A stretch of DNA of 64,000 nucleotides from Comamonadaceae bacterium CG12_big_fil_rev_8_21_14_0_65_59_15. Its GTDB lineage: Bacteria; Pseudomonadota; Gammaproteobacteria; Burkholderiales; Burkholderiaceae_C. Positions 8,841 to 17,287 of the stretch are shown here, one piece after another. Under the pieces are notes generated by a model. The model was not told the origin of the DNA. It saw nothing but the letters and a program-made list of their open reading frames with translations, and searched no databases. The stretch is from the NCBI GenBank assembly GCA_002786915.1, contig PCUV01000096.1:1-64000 (forward strand), given 5' to 3'. Numbering within the stretch: position 1 is the first letter of the stretch; every line of letters starts with the position of its first letter. Position numbers and translations under genes: made by a program.

Positions 8841-9548
8841 TCAGCGCGCGGCTGGTGTGCCCCACAGTTGCGCCAGCCGCGCGTCTCGGCCACAGCTTTT
8901 GCGATAAAACTCATAGCGCACCGGGTTGACCAGGTGGTAGTTCTGGTGCTCGGGTTCGGCGGGGTAAAAGTCTTGGGCCATTTGAATCTGCGTCTGGATC
9001 GGTTCGGCAAACGGCTTGGTCGTTTGCAGCTCGGCCAGTGATGCTTGTGCCTGCTGCAACTGCTGCGCGCTGGTGGCAAAGATGGCCGTGCGGTAGGGTG
9101 TGCCAATGTCACAGAACTGGCGGTCGCGCACCGTGGGGTCGATGCTGCGCCAGTAAATGGCCAGCAACTGTGGGTAGCTGATCTGCTTGGGGTCAAACAC
9201 GATGCGCACCGCCTCGGCGTGGCCGGTGGTGTGGCTGGAGACTTCAGCATAGCTGGGGTTGGCAGTTTTGCCGCCGGTGTAGCCAGACGTGGTGCTGAGC
9301 ACACCGGGCACCTTGTCAAAGTCGGCCTCGGTGCACCAGAAACAGCCGCCAGCCAGGATGGCCATCTCTGCGCCCGGTGGGTCAGTGGCAAGCGCAGCAG
9401 ACTTGGCAACGGGTACTTGGGTGGGCGCGCTGCGGTCTTGCTGCGCACCCCATTCCCACCAAGCGATCAGGGCCACAATAAAAGCAAAGGCCAGCCAAAG
9501 TGAAAGGCGTGGCTTTCTGGAAGCAGGGGACACAGGCTTTGGGTTCAT
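8841..9548 (-). CDS. msrA: Membrane-anchored peptide-methionine (S)-S-oxide reductase
   Basis: This enzyme reduces the S-epimer of methionine sulfoxide in proteins. It has the MsrA active-site motif GGCFWCTEADFD with the catalytic cysteine, followed by SGYTGG, the HAEAV segment and the recycling-cysteine region FYRKSCGRDARL. Residues 16-31 (LWLAFAFIVALIAWWEW) form an N-terminal membrane segment without an obvious cleavage site, so it probably acts on the periplasmic side while tethered. It is transcribed toward fdsA. A second, secreted MsrA lies at 17288-17932. Confidence 0.92.
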   Translation of the reverse strand: MNPKPVSPASRKPRLSLWLAFAFIVALIAWWEWGAQQDRSAPTQVPVAKSAALATDPPGAEMAILAGGCFWCTEADFDKVPGVLSTTSGYTGGKTANPSYAEVSSHTTGHAEAVRIVFDPKQISYPQLLAIYWRSIDPTVRDRQFCDIGTPYRTAIFATSAQQLQQAQASLAELQTTKPFAEPIQTQIQMAQDFYPAEPEHQNYHLVNPVRYEFYRKSCGRDARLAQLWGTPAAR

Positions 9549-9743
9549 AGCGCATCATAAAAACGCGCCACAAAAACCGTCGGGTGCAGGGGTATTTGGC
9601 TTGTGGATGCCAGCATTTGTTGCGGCCCTGGCACAAAATCGCAAGGACTGGATGCAAGCCGTTTGGCACACTGCAATGCGGCCTGTTTGCCGAGCCAAAG
9701 ATTCGTTTCACGCACGCCCAATTCGAGAAGCCTGACCCCCCCC

Positions 9744-10118
9744 ATGACCATGACCACGACCACACGCAATGTATTGGGCACTGAGTTGCTGCCCTGTTCT
9801 TTTGATCCGCTCACCGGTTTTTACCGCGACGGCTGCTGCCACACCGACGAACTCGACCATGGCACGCATGTGGTGTGCGCCCGCATGACGCGCGAATTTC
9901 TGGACTTTTCACGCGCGCAGGGCAACGACCTGATCACCCCCCGGCCTGAGCACCGCTTTGCCGGGCTCCAGCCCGGTGACCGCTGGTGTCTGTGCGTGTT
10001 GCGTTGGCGCGAAGCGCTGGATGCGGGCGTGGCGCCCCCGGTGTTCCTGAAAAGCACCCACAGTAACGCGCTGGAGCAGGTCAGCCTGGCGCAGCTGAAA
10101 ACCCATGCGGCAGATTGA
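9744..10118 (+). CDS. DUF2237 family protein
   Basis: The 124-residue product shows the DUF2237 pattern: LGTELLPCSFDPLTGFYRDG, then CC..........HVVCA.MT.EFL.FS...GNDL, and a C-terminal PGDRWCLC..RW.EA......P.V.L..TH..AL segment. The four conserved cysteines suggest a metal or redox role, but none is known to me. The start is the ATG at 9744, just after a run of C bases; a longer frame begins at 9603 but lies outside the family match. It overlaps the start of the following DUF3429 gene. Confidence 0.88.
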   Translation: MTMTTTTRNVLGTELLPCSFDPLTGFYRDGCCHTDELDHGTHVVCARMTREFLDFSRAQGNDLITPRPEHRFAGLQPGDRWCLCVLRWREALDAGVAPPVFLKSTHSNALEQVSLAQLKTHAAD

Positions 10119-10683
10119 TGCGGCCCACATGAACGCATCTTCAACTTCTCGTCCCGCCGTGGTGTCCTGGCTGGGCTATGGCGGCTTGTTGCCGTTTGTG
10201 GGCGCAGCGCTGGTGTGCTGGTTTGAGCCGAACCACCGCGGCTGGTGGCTTGAGCTGCTGCTGGGCTATGGCGCGGTGATCTTGAGCTTTGTCGGCGCGC
10301 TGCACTGGGGCTTTGCCATGGTGCATCCGGGGGCAGCGGGCCGCCCCATGAACGGTATGTACGCCTGGAGCGTGGTGCCGTCGCTGTTGGGCTGGCTGGC
10401 TTTGCTGGCTCATCCAGCTGCAGGGGCCACCCTGTTGATTGCCGGTTTTTTGGCGCACTATCGGCAAGACCTGCGACTGGCCCGGGTGCTGCCCTTGCCG
10501 GCCTGGTATGTGCCCCTGCGCCTGCAACTGACCGTGGTGGCATGCCTGTGCCTGGCCACGGTTTACCTGGTTAAAGACAGTATGCCTGTGCAGCATCCGG
10601 CGCATGCGAACAGATGCCAGATGGATTGGTTTGTTGTGATGGGTTCGCAAGATGCCTGTGGCGCATCCCGCTCGGTGGGATAA
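10105..10683 (+). CDS. DUF3429 family integral membrane protein
   Basis: A small polytopic inner-membrane protein with about five hydrophobic segments. The family hallmark is the first pair of helices, SWLGYGGLLPFVGAALV and YGAVILSFVGALHWGFAM, where the GALHWG motif is strongly conserved. The tail beyond about residue 155 (HPAHANRC onward) is hydrophilic and looks added. The start may be the ATG at 10105, which overlaps DUF2237 by 14 bases, or the ATG at 10129. Function is unknown. Confidence 0.85.
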   Translation: MRQIDAAHMNASSTSRPAVVSWLGYGGLLPFVGAALVCWFEPNHRGWWLELLLGYGAVILSFVGALHWGFAMVHPGAAGRPMNGMYAWSVVPSLLGWLALLAHPAAGATLLIAGFLAHYRQDLRLARVLPLPAWYVPLRLQLTVVACLCLATVYLVKDSMPVQHPAHANRCQMDWFVVMGSQDACGASRSVG

Positions 10684-10701
10684 AGCGCGCCTGATGAATA
10701 T

Positions 10702-10752
10702 TATTTTGATAGCTAATTGCGCTTTATTGATAAGGGCTATGGGTCTATTTTC
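10702..10752. repeat. Dispersed comamonad-type repeat
   Basis: TTTTGATAGCTAATTGCGCT, TTATTGATAAGGGCTATGGG, TCTATTTTCC. It fits the repeat consensus seen at 32881, 38710 and 54250. Confidence 0.7.
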
Positions 10753-10776
10753 CATATAAAACCAGATTCACGTCAG

Positions 10777-10932
10777 ATGCGCAAAAAATCAGATATGCCC
10801 AGCAAAATATGCCCTGTGTGCCACAGGCCTTTTGCCTGGCGTAAGAAGTGGGCGCGTGACTGGGATAGCGTCAAATACTGCTCTGAGCGCTGCCGCCGCA
10901 GTGGCCTAAATCCTGCCAAAACCCAGCCATGA
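10777..10932 (+). CDS. DUF2256 small zinc-ribbon-like protein
   Basis: This 51-residue protein has the DUF2256 pattern [14 protein letters not shown], then [10 protein letters not shown] with four cysteines placed as a metal site. It overlaps the photolyase gene downstream by four bases (ATGA), so the two are translationally coupled. DUF2256 genes are often found beside cryptochrome/photolyase genes. A second possible start is the ATG at 10795, directly before the conserved PSKICPVC. The exact role is unknown. Confidence 0.88.
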   Translation: MRKKSDMPSKICPVCHRPFAWRKKWARDWDSVKYCSERCRRSGLNPAKTQP

Positions 10933-12242
10933 CCGCCCTGATTTACTGGTTTCGCAACGACCTGCGCCTGCACGACAACCCGGCGTTGGTGCAGGCGTGC
11001 GCCCAAGCAGACTCCGTGATGCCGGTGTACTGCCTGGGCGCGGCCAGCGCGGTGCATAACGGCGACGCGCGCTGGGGGGTGATGCAGGCCAGCACGCTGC
11101 GCCAGCGTGTGCTGTTGGACAGTCTGCTGGACCTGCATCAGCGCCTGCAAGCTCTGGGCAGCGGGTTGACTGTTTTTGCTGGCACGCCAGCGCAGGTGTT
11201 GCCAACCTTGGTGCGCTTGCTGCACGTGTCCGAGGTGCACACCGAGGCCATTGCCGCACCGCGCGAAAACGACGAGATCGATGCGCTGCGTCAAGGCGGT
11301 TGCACGGTCATCACCACCTGGCAGTCCACGTTGTTGGATGCGGCCGACCTGCCCGGTGGGGTGGCGGGCTTGCCGCAGGTGTACTCCGACTTTCGTCAGG
11401 CGTTGTTGGCCCGTGGGTGCAGCGCCCGCGCGCCATTGCCAGCGCCGACCCAACTGCCGCCGTTGCCGCAGGCCGCGCACGGCCTGGCCACGGTTGATCT
11501 GGTGCGCCAGCGTGCTGAGCTGGGCCCGCTGGTGGACGACCCGCGCAGCAGCCTGCCGGTGCTGGACGGCGCTTTTTCCGGGGGTGAGACAGCGGCGCTG
11601 GCGCATCTGGCGCGTTATTTTGCGGGTGACCTGCCGCACCACTACAAGGCCACGCGCAACCAGCTCAGCGGGGTCGACTTTTCCAGCAAGTGCTCGGGCT
11701 GGTTGGCTTCGGGTGCGTTGTCGGTGCGGTTGTTGGCGCAGGCGTTGCAGCAGTACCAGGCCGCTCACGGCCCCACTGAGGGCGGTGAATGGTTGTGGCG
11801 TGAACTGCTGTGGCGCGAGCATTTTCGCTGGTTGCACGTGCAGCACGGCGACAAGCTGTTTCGCTACCGCGGCCTGCGCGACAAGGTACCGGTGCTGCAC
11901 CACGACCCGGCGCTGTTTGCCCGCTGGTGTCTGGGTCGCACTGGCCAGCCACTGGTGGACGCCGCCATGCACGAGCTGCTGGTCAGTGGCTACCTGTCCA
12001 ACCGGCTGCGCCAGGTGGTGGCCAGCTATCTGATTCATGCGCTGGGCTGCGACTGGCGCGCCGGTGCGGCGTGGTTTGAGGCGCAGCTGATCGACTACGA
12101 CGTGTACAACAACCAGGGCAACTGGCTCTACATCGCGGGCATGGGCACCGACCCGCGCGGGGGCCGCCACTTTGACGTGGCCAAACAAACACGCGAGCAC
12201 GACCCAGATGGCCGCTATCGGCAGTTGTGGCAGCAGGTTTAA
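10929..12242 (+). CDS. DASH-family cryptochrome / photolyase
   Basis: The 437-residue flavoprotein belongs to the cryptochrome/photolyase family. The N-terminal photolyase domain starts [18 protein letters not shown]. The FAD-binding domain has [19 protein letters not shown] sequence ([15 protein letters not shown]) and a C-terminal [17 protein letters not shown] followed by [10 protein letters not shown], which is typical of the DASH branch. DASH proteins repair cyclobutane dimers, mostly in single-stranded DNA, using blue light. Coupling to DUF2256 supports the assignment. The gene is convergent with the sensor kinase gene at 12314. Confidence 0.92.
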   Translation: MTALIYWFRNDLRLHDNPALVQACAQADSVMPVYCLGAASAVHNGDARWGVMQASTLRQRVLLDSLLDLHQRLQALGSGLTVFAGTPAQVLPTLVRLLHVSEVHTEAIAAPRENDEIDALRQGGCTVITTWQSTLLDAADLPGGVAGLPQVYSDFRQALLARGCSARAPLPAPTQLPPLPQAAHGLATVDLVRQRAELGPLVDDPRSSLPVLDGAFSGGETAALAHLARYFAGDLPHHYKATRNQLSGVDFSSKCSGWLASGALSVRLLAQALQQYQAAHGPTEGGEWLWRELLWREHFRWLHVQHGDKLFRYRGLRDKVPVLHHDPALFARWCLGRTGQPLVDAAMHELLVSGYLSNRLRQVVASYLIHALGCDWRAGAAWFEAQLIDYDVYNNQGNWLYIAGMGTDPRGGRHFDVAKQTREHDPDGRYRQLWQQV

Positions 12243-12313
12243 ACCAGCGACAACTCCCTGATTTCACAACTCCGAATTTTCCGAAAACATCGACCGCTGA
12301 AGATCGGTTTGAG

Positions 12314-13774
12314 TCAGGCGCAAGCCAGGTTGAAGTGGAATGTGGTGCCCTGGCCAGCGCCACTCTCCACCTCGATCTGGCTGCCATGCAGCTTCAGCAA
12401 ACGTTGCACAATGGCCAGCCCCAAACCCAAATGCGTCGAGTGGTCGCCTGCTGCACTGTCACTGTGATAGCGGGGCTCAAATATGCGCGACAAGTTGTTG
12501 CTGGCGATGCCGACACCGTTGTCACGCAGTTCGATCAAAACCCCCTCGCTCGATTCCAGAATGGACAGGCGCACCTCCCCACCTGCAGGGGTGTGACGAA
12601 GGGCGTTGTCCACCAGGTTCGCCAAGACACGCTCCAACTTGGCAATATCGGCCGCTACCCTGAGGTTTGGCACGGGTGCATTGACGCTGAGCAAAACGCC
12701 GCGCTGCTGCGCATCCAGCGCAAACTTGGCCATGATGTCGTGCGCCAGTTCGGCCACCACCACGGGCTCCAGCGTCAGTGTCTCCTGGCCCGCATCGAGT
12801 CGCGCCAGCTCCAGCAGTTGCTCTACCAACCGGTGCAACACACGACCATTGCGCAACGCGATTTCAATGTGTTGCCGATCTTGTGCTTCTGGATGATGCA
12901 GCAGCCAAGTCTCCAGGTAGCCCTGAAGTGATGCCAGCGGGGTTTTGAGGTCGTGCGCAATTTGGTCCAGCAGCTCACGCCGGGACGCCTCAGCTGAGCG
13001 GATCTGATCCATCTGATCAACCACGGTGTCGGCCAGCGCGACAAAGCTACCCTGCAATTCCAGCACTTCCCGGCTGGTCCAACCAGGCAAATGCCTGCCA
13101 ATGGCGCTGCGCCCCAGCCCGCCTTGGCGAAAGGCCTGCATGGCCCGGCTGAGCGCGGCCAACGGCCGGGTCAGCAAACCAAACATCAGGCCCGAGGCCA
13201 GCAGTGCCAAAAAGAGTGCGCCCACGGTGAACAACAACGCTTGGTCTTGACGTAGCTTGCCAGCGGAAATGCTCTCAAGTTCTGATTGTTTGCTGCCGCC
13301 AACAATCACATACAGATAGCCACGCAGCACCCCTGTTGCATCTTTGATCGCGGCCGCAGAGAACACCTGGCGGCGCGCCGGGTTGCGCGGATCGGTGCCA
13401 TACAGCGGCAGGTCTGCACCCACCAGAAACTGGTGAACGGGCGCCAGCTCGATCTCTGACTGTTTGACCAAGCCCAGTTCACCCGAGTAAGCGCGAATTT
13501 TGCCCGTGGTGTCGGTGGCATAAATTTCAAATGCCGGCCCTAAAAGCATGAGCGAATGGAACGCATTGCCGAGTGAACTTTTGGCCACCTCACCCTCACT
13601 GAGGAGTGGGTTGTCAGCCACCATGTTGGCCGCCAGTTCCCGGTGCAGCGCCTGTTGCACCTGATCCGTGTGCATGCGTTCACTGCGCCCGACAAAGAAC
13701 ATCAGCAGCGCCGCCGCGCTCAAGGTCAACAGGGTCAGGATCACCACCAGACGTCCCAGCAAGCTGGTCATCAT
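12314..13774 (-). CDS. Sensor histidine kinase of the spondin-domain operon
   Basis: The 486-residue inner-membrane kinase has one membrane segment at about 7-28, a periplasmic sensor region of about 155 residues that resembles a PDC/cache fold (AFEIYATDTTGKIRAYSGEL), a second segment at 180-202, a HAMP-like linker, HisKA with phospho-acceptor H274 in IAHDLKTPL, and a HATPase domain (NLVDNALRHTP, LRDNGVGI, HLGLGLAIV). It overlaps the response regulator gene by four bases and is the last gene of a four-gene minus-strand operon. The ligand is unknown; one or both spondin-domain proteins upstream are candidates. Confidence 0.88.
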   Translation of the reverse strand: MMTSLLGRLVVILTLLTLSAAALLMFFVGRSERMHTDQVQQALHRELAANMVADNPLLSEGEVAKSSLGNAFHSLMLLGPAFEIYATDTTGKIRAYSGELGLVKQSEIELAPVHQFLVGADLPLYGTDPRNPARRQVFSAAAIKDATGVLRGYLYVIVGGSKQSELESISAGKLRQDQALLFTVGALFLALLASGLMFGLLTRPLAALSRAMQAFRQGGLGRSAIGRHLPGWTSREVLELQGSFVALADTVVDQMDQIRSAEASRRELLDQIAHDLKTPLASLQGYLETWLLHHPEAQDRQHIEIALRNGRVLHRLVEQLLELARLDAGQETLTLEPVVVAELAHDIMAKFALDAQQRGVLLSVNAPVPNLRVAADIAKLERVLANLVDNALRHTPAGGEVRLSILESSEGVLIELRDNGVGIASNNLSRIFEPRYHSDSAAGDHSTHLGLGLAIVQRLLKLHGSQIEVESGAGQGTTFHFNLACA

Positions 13775-14469
13775 GGTGTGTCTTTCGGCTCAAACTTGTA
13801 GCCCACGCCCCATACCGTGCAGATCACGCTGGGCACCACAGGATCAAGCTCAACCTTGGCGCGCAACCGGCTGATGTGGGAGTTGACCGTGTGTTCATAA
13901 CCTTCGTGGTTGTAGCCCCAGACTTCCGACAACAATTGCTGACGGCTGAAAACCACCCCAGGTCGCCGCGCAAGAAACACCAACAAGTCGAATTCAGTGG
14001 CCGTGAGTTCCACCGGACTGTTGCGCACCGCAACCGTGCGTTTGGCAAGGTCAAGGCGCAGTGGTGGGGCATCGACGATGTCGACCTCAGGCGCGGGCTT
14101 GGCTAACGTGGAACGGCGCAGCAACGCGCGCACACGCGCCTGCAATTCCATCACCCCAAAGGGTTTGCTCAAGTAATCGTCAGCCCCGGCCTCCAGACCG
14201 TGCACACGGTCGTACTCGGTGCCACGGGCAGTGAGCATCAACAGCGGCAACTGCGCGTCCACCGCACGTAGCTCGCGACAAAAGTCAAGGCCATCACCAT
14301 CCGGCAAGGACAGATCCAGCACGACCAGCGCCCAGGCACGCTCAGGCAACGCTTTGCGGGCAAAGGCCAGCGTGTCGCAGCACTGCACCTGGTGCCCCAG
14401 CATCTCAATATGCAGACGCACCAGGTTGGCAATGTCAGCTTCATCTTCGACGACAAGAATGTTGGCGAT
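13771..14469 (-). CDS. OmpR-family response regulator with a non-canonical start
   Basis: The protein has a receiver domain (phosphorylated D52 in VVLDLSLPDGDG, then MLTARG and K in YLSKPF) and an OmpR winged helix (ELTATEFDLLVFL, HISRLRAKV, VWGVGYKFEP). The first receiver strand and acidic pocket, ILVVEDEADIANLV, are encoded in frame upstream, but no ATG, GTG or TTG precedes them before the in-frame stop. The first usable GTG, at 14421, would delete them. AGGAG at 14478-14482 sits 8 bases before ATC at 14467-14469, which is where an ATG is expected. I take this ATC as the start. A sequencing error is the alternative. Confidence 0.75.
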   Translation of the reverse strand: MANILVVEDEADIANLVRLHIEMLGHQVQCCDTLAFARKALPERAWALVVLDLSLPDGDGLDFCRELRAVDAQLPLLMLTARGTEYDRVHGLEAGADDYLSKPFGVMELQARVRALLRRSTLAKPAPEVDIVDAPPLRLDLAKRTVAVRNSPVELTATEFDLLVFLARRPGVVFSRQQLLSEVWGYNHEGYEHTVNSHISRLRAKVELDPVVPSVICTVWGVGYKFEPKDTP

Positions 14470-14511
14470 GGGATGTTCTCCTGTGGATGCCGATACCCGT
14501 GGTTTGCGCGG

Positions 14512-15216
14512 TCAGCGAATGCGCTCGATCAACACACCCAGCACCGGGTTGTCAAAACGATGCGTGCTTTTTAGCACAGAAGTGGCCAGGCCATCATCGG
14601 CACTGACCACGCCCGCATGTACACGAATCAGGTTGAGCCCATCGCTGCGCGCTGCGTTAAAACCTTCGCCACCACCGGCTGGACCCGGAATCGTCGCGGC
14701 AGTCTCGTCATTTGCTTCGGTGCCAGCATCCCAGGCGGCCAATTGCTGCGTCAACTGCTCGCCCACGGCCAGACCGCCTACCGATACGGCAGCCAACCCG
14801 GTGAAGGCATCATTGGTGTTGACCAGCATGCCGGCCAGCGTCAGCTTGGCTGCTGCGTTGGCATTGAAGCTCAGCTCAATGCTTTCGCTTGCACCGGGCC
14901 CAATCGGAGCCTTGCCATTGGCTGCACCCAGCCCGCCTGCCGCCGCCAGACTGGCAGCGAGCGCCGAGGCATCACCGCTTTCGGCCAGCTTCTCCAGCGC
15001 TGTTGAGGCCACGGCGCCCGCAGACCACGCGGTAGCACCGGTATTGAGCGCCACCATGACCGGGCTGATGGGTTGGCCGGCCGTCAAATTCGTCATCGTG
15101 ATGCGCAGCGTCTGCATGGGTTCCGGGCTGTTGCCCCCGCCACAGGCCACCAGGGTTGTGGTGGCCAGCAAACCCAGGCCGACTTTGATCATGTTGTTCA
15201 TCATGGCGGGCCTCAC
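14512..15216 (-). CDS. Spondin-domain lipoprotein
   Basis: This 234-residue protein has a lipoprotein signal ending in TTLVACGGG (lipobox LVAC), so it is likely tethered to the outer membrane. The mature part is Spondin_N-like: LRITMTNLTAGQPISPVMV, then GA..WSAG.A....LE..AE.GD...L, LTLAGMLVNTNDAFTGL, and the DAGTEAND segment followed by RVHAGV. It starts in an ATGA overlap with the gene upstream, a paralogue. Bacterial spondin-N proteins are exported, but their function is not established. The tail ends NPVLGVLIERIR. Confidence 0.8.
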   Translation of the reverse strand: MRPAMMNNMIKVGLGLLATTTLVACGGGNSPEPMQTLRITMTNLTAGQPISPVMVALNTGATAWSAGAVASTALEKLAESGDASALAASLAAAGGLGAANGKAPIGPGASESIELSFNANAAAKLTLAGMLVNTNDAFTGLAAVSVGGLAVGEQLTQQLAAWDAGTEANDETAATIPGPAGGGEGFNAARSDGLNLIRVHAGVVSADDGLATSVLKSTHRFDNPVLGVLIERIR

Positions 15217-15929
15217 TTCACCACAACCGTCACACGGGCGACCGGGTTCAGCCAGCGATGGCTGCGGCTATCCAGGTCACTTGTGCCACCGGTGGCGTTG
15301 GTGTCGCCCAAAGCGCCGCGATGAATATGCACCACGTTGGGTTCTGCATTGTTGGGTGTTGCTGCCACCACACCCGTGCCGCCACTGCCGGCCTTGCCCG
15401 AAGGATCACCTGGAATACCGGGCACGCCAGGCGCACCACCGGCACCAGCGTTCATGAGTTCGGTGTTGGCCTCTGTACCAGCGTCGTACGCGTTCAGGTC
15501 AATGGTGTAGGTTCCTGGCGCAGTGGGAATCTCCCAACCGTCCAGCCCCACAAAGCCGTCGTTGGTCGGCAGCATCATGGCGGCCAATGACAGCCGGGTG
15601 TTGCCCGCAGTGGTTGTTAGCGTCGTTTGGGTGGCCAGCGCGGGGCCAAGCAGCCCGCCTGCCGGATTGGCGATGGTCTGGCCCCCGGCGGCTTCTGCTG
15701 CTGTTTTGAGCGCAGCGGTGTCGCCCCCTTCGGCCATGGCCTGCACGGCAGCACCCGCCGCCTTGCCAGCCTGAAACAAATGGGTTGTAGCGGGGTGTGC
15801 GGCAATCAGCAACGGCGTGAAGTAAATGCCACCCGTCAAATTGGTGACGGAAATATCCAGGCTGGCCGCCTGTGAGCTCAGCGGTGACAAAGCGGCAACG
15901 AGTGAAGCCAGCATCAGTTTGCGTTTCAT
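15213..15929 (-). CDS. Exported spondin-domain protein
   Basis: The 238-residue product has a signal peptide (MKRKLMLASLVAALSPLSSQA) and a Spondin_N-like domain: LDISVTNLTGGIYFTPLLIA, a helix rich in AEGGDTAALKTAAEAAGG, then RLSLAAMMLPTNDGFVGLDG and a DAGTEANTELMN motif. A glycine- and proline-rich stretch (GAPGVPGIPGDPSGKAGSGG) interrupts the domain before the VVHIHRG motif. It is first in the operon spondin-spondin-regulator-kinase. Bases 15930-16206, between it and the divergent sigma factor gene, must carry both promoters; I could not assign boxes. Confidence 0.8.
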   Translation of the reverse strand: MKRKLMLASLVAALSPLSSQAASLDISVTNLTGGIYFTPLLIAAHPATTHLFQAGKAAGAAVQAMAEGGDTAALKTAAEAAGGQTIANPAGGLLGPALATQTTLTTTAGNTRLSLAAMMLPTNDGFVGLDGWEIPTAPGTYTIDLNAYDAGTEANTELMNAGAGGAPGVPGIPGDPSGKAGSGGTGVVAATPNNAEPNVVHIHRGALGDTNATGGTSDLDSRSHRWLNPVARVTVVVK

Positions 15930-16206
15930 GGGTCAATCTCCTTGGGTTAATGGGAGATTGAATGGTAGGAACGCAAGACCGATAAGTCTTGTGAAATGCA
16001 AAACGAATTGATCACAAAAGTGTCACGGGCAGCAGCCGAACGTTTATCAGATCAACACGACCGACGGGTCTTTCTGCGGCGTGGGCAGTTACCAAATCTT
16101 GAAGTGAATGTTATGAATTTGTGAGGATTCGATGGGGGGCTGTGCACTACGCTGCAAGCACATCAGGACAAGACCTGTGCCCCCCAACCCAACTGCCGAA
16201 TCCGCC

Positions 16207-16773
16207 ATGACACACCTCTCAAAAGACATTCAACCTTCCAACAACACTGACCCCGCCACGGTAATACCTGTTCATTGGGATGACTTGCTGACGCACCGTG
16301 ACTATCTGGTTTACTTTGCCAGAAGAAGGCTGCACGACCCAGCACTGGCAGAGGATCTGGTGCACGACGTGTTCGAGGCCGTGGTGTCAGGCCGGGCTAC
16401 TTTTGGTGGCAAGTCCGCGTTGAGAACCTGGCTGACGGCTGTCTTGAAACACAAGATTGTTGACCTGGTGCGTCAGCGTTCATGCCTGGAGAGTTTGGAT
16501 GAGGATTCAGACGACGATGCTGGACAACTTCTTGAATGTCCGCGTCTTTCGCCCGACAAGCTGGTCGAGCAGCGACAGGTTTTGGGTCAGGTGCTAAATC
16601 ACATTGCCAGGCTGCCGCAAGGCCTGCGCGACGTGATGGAGCTGCGTATTTTGAAAGAACAGTCCAGTACAGAGGTCTGCAGGGCGCTGGCTATTTCTGA
16701 AAACAACTTGTTTCAACGTTTGTTCAAAGCCCGCAAAAGCCTGGCTGCAAGCCTGCCACTGGCCATAGGTTAA
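16207..16773 (+). CDS. ECF-type RNA polymerase sigma factor
   Basis: The 188-residue sigma-70 family factor has region 2 (HRDYLVYFARRRLHDPALAE, DLVHDVFEAV, then LRTWLTAVLKHKIVDLVRQR) and region 4 (IARLPQGLRDVMELRILKEQ, SSTEVCRALAISENNLFQRL). The start at 16207 avoids an unconserved extension. No anti-sigma gene is adjacent. It lies divergent from the spondin operon and convergent with the periplasmic MsrB-MsrA operon, so either could be a target. A link to oxidative envelope stress is an inference from the neighbours. Confidence 0.88.
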   Translation: MTHLSKDIQPSNNTDPATVIPVHWDDLLTHRDYLVYFARRRLHDPALAEDLVHDVFEAVVSGRATFGGKSALRTWLTAVLKHKIVDLVRQRSCLESLDEDSDDDAGQLLECPRLSPDKLVEQRQVLGQVLNHIARLPQGLRDVMELRILKEQSSTEVCRALAISENNLFQRLFKARKSLAASLPLAIG

Positions 16774-16793
16774 GCCGCAGGGGGCGCGTGCAC

Positions 16794-17282
16794 TCATTGC
16801 ACCACTAGCTTGTAGTCGGGTGTCGGGTTCAGCGGACATGAGTACACGTAGTCGCCCGCTTTGAGTTCAATGGCGTAGTCTTGCACTTTGCCTTGCGTGA
16901 GGCCACCGCCGGATACGCTGGGCAATACGGCACGCTTGAGCAGTGAAGCGCCGCGCAGCCAGAACCCGAGTTCGTAAGGCACGTTTTTGTTGGCTACCCG
17001 AAACACGTACTTGCCGGGTTTGAGGTTCAGCACCTTGGCTTTGCCGACCCGTTCGTTGCCGGAGCTGGCGTTAATGACATCACAGTCTTCAGCTTTGGCT
17101 GAGCGGTAACCATGATCAAGCCCGTTTTCACTTTCCAGAAATTGGCAAGCGGTTTGCGTCAATTCAATGACGACTGGTTCGGAAGCCTGGCATGACAGCG
17201 CGGTAAAAGTCAGCCCGAGCGCAAGGCTGACATGAGCGACTTTGATGAAAGAATGTGGCGTGGTGTTCATTTTGATTGACAT
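16794..17282 (-). CDS. Periplasmic protein of unknown function, cupredoxin-like
   Basis: The 162-residue product has a signal peptide (VAHVSLALGLTFTALSCQA) and a beta-rich mature part. The segments LNLKPGKYVFRVANKNVPYE and KAGDYVYSCPLNPTPDYKLV resemble the strands around the metal site of cupredoxin-like domains, but a complete copper ligand set is not evident. It lies 5 bases downstream of the secreted msrA and probably belongs to that operon. Starts at 17282 or 17270 are both possible; neither has a strong ribosome binding site. Confidence 0.6.
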   Translation of the reverse strand: MSIKMNTTPHSFIKVAHVSLALGLTFTALSCQASEPVVIELTQTACQFLESENGLDHGYRSAKAEDCDVINASSGNERVGKAKVLNLKPGKYVFRVANKNVPYELGFWLRGASLLKRAVLPSVSGGGLTQGKVQDYAIELKAGDYVYSCPLNPTPDYKLVVQ

Positions 17283-17287
17283 AAAAG

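Noticed and set aside
14238-14456. Alternative frame with an ATG/TTG at the start of the response regulator
   Set aside because: It is in a different frame from the receiver domain and its product does not resemble any protein.
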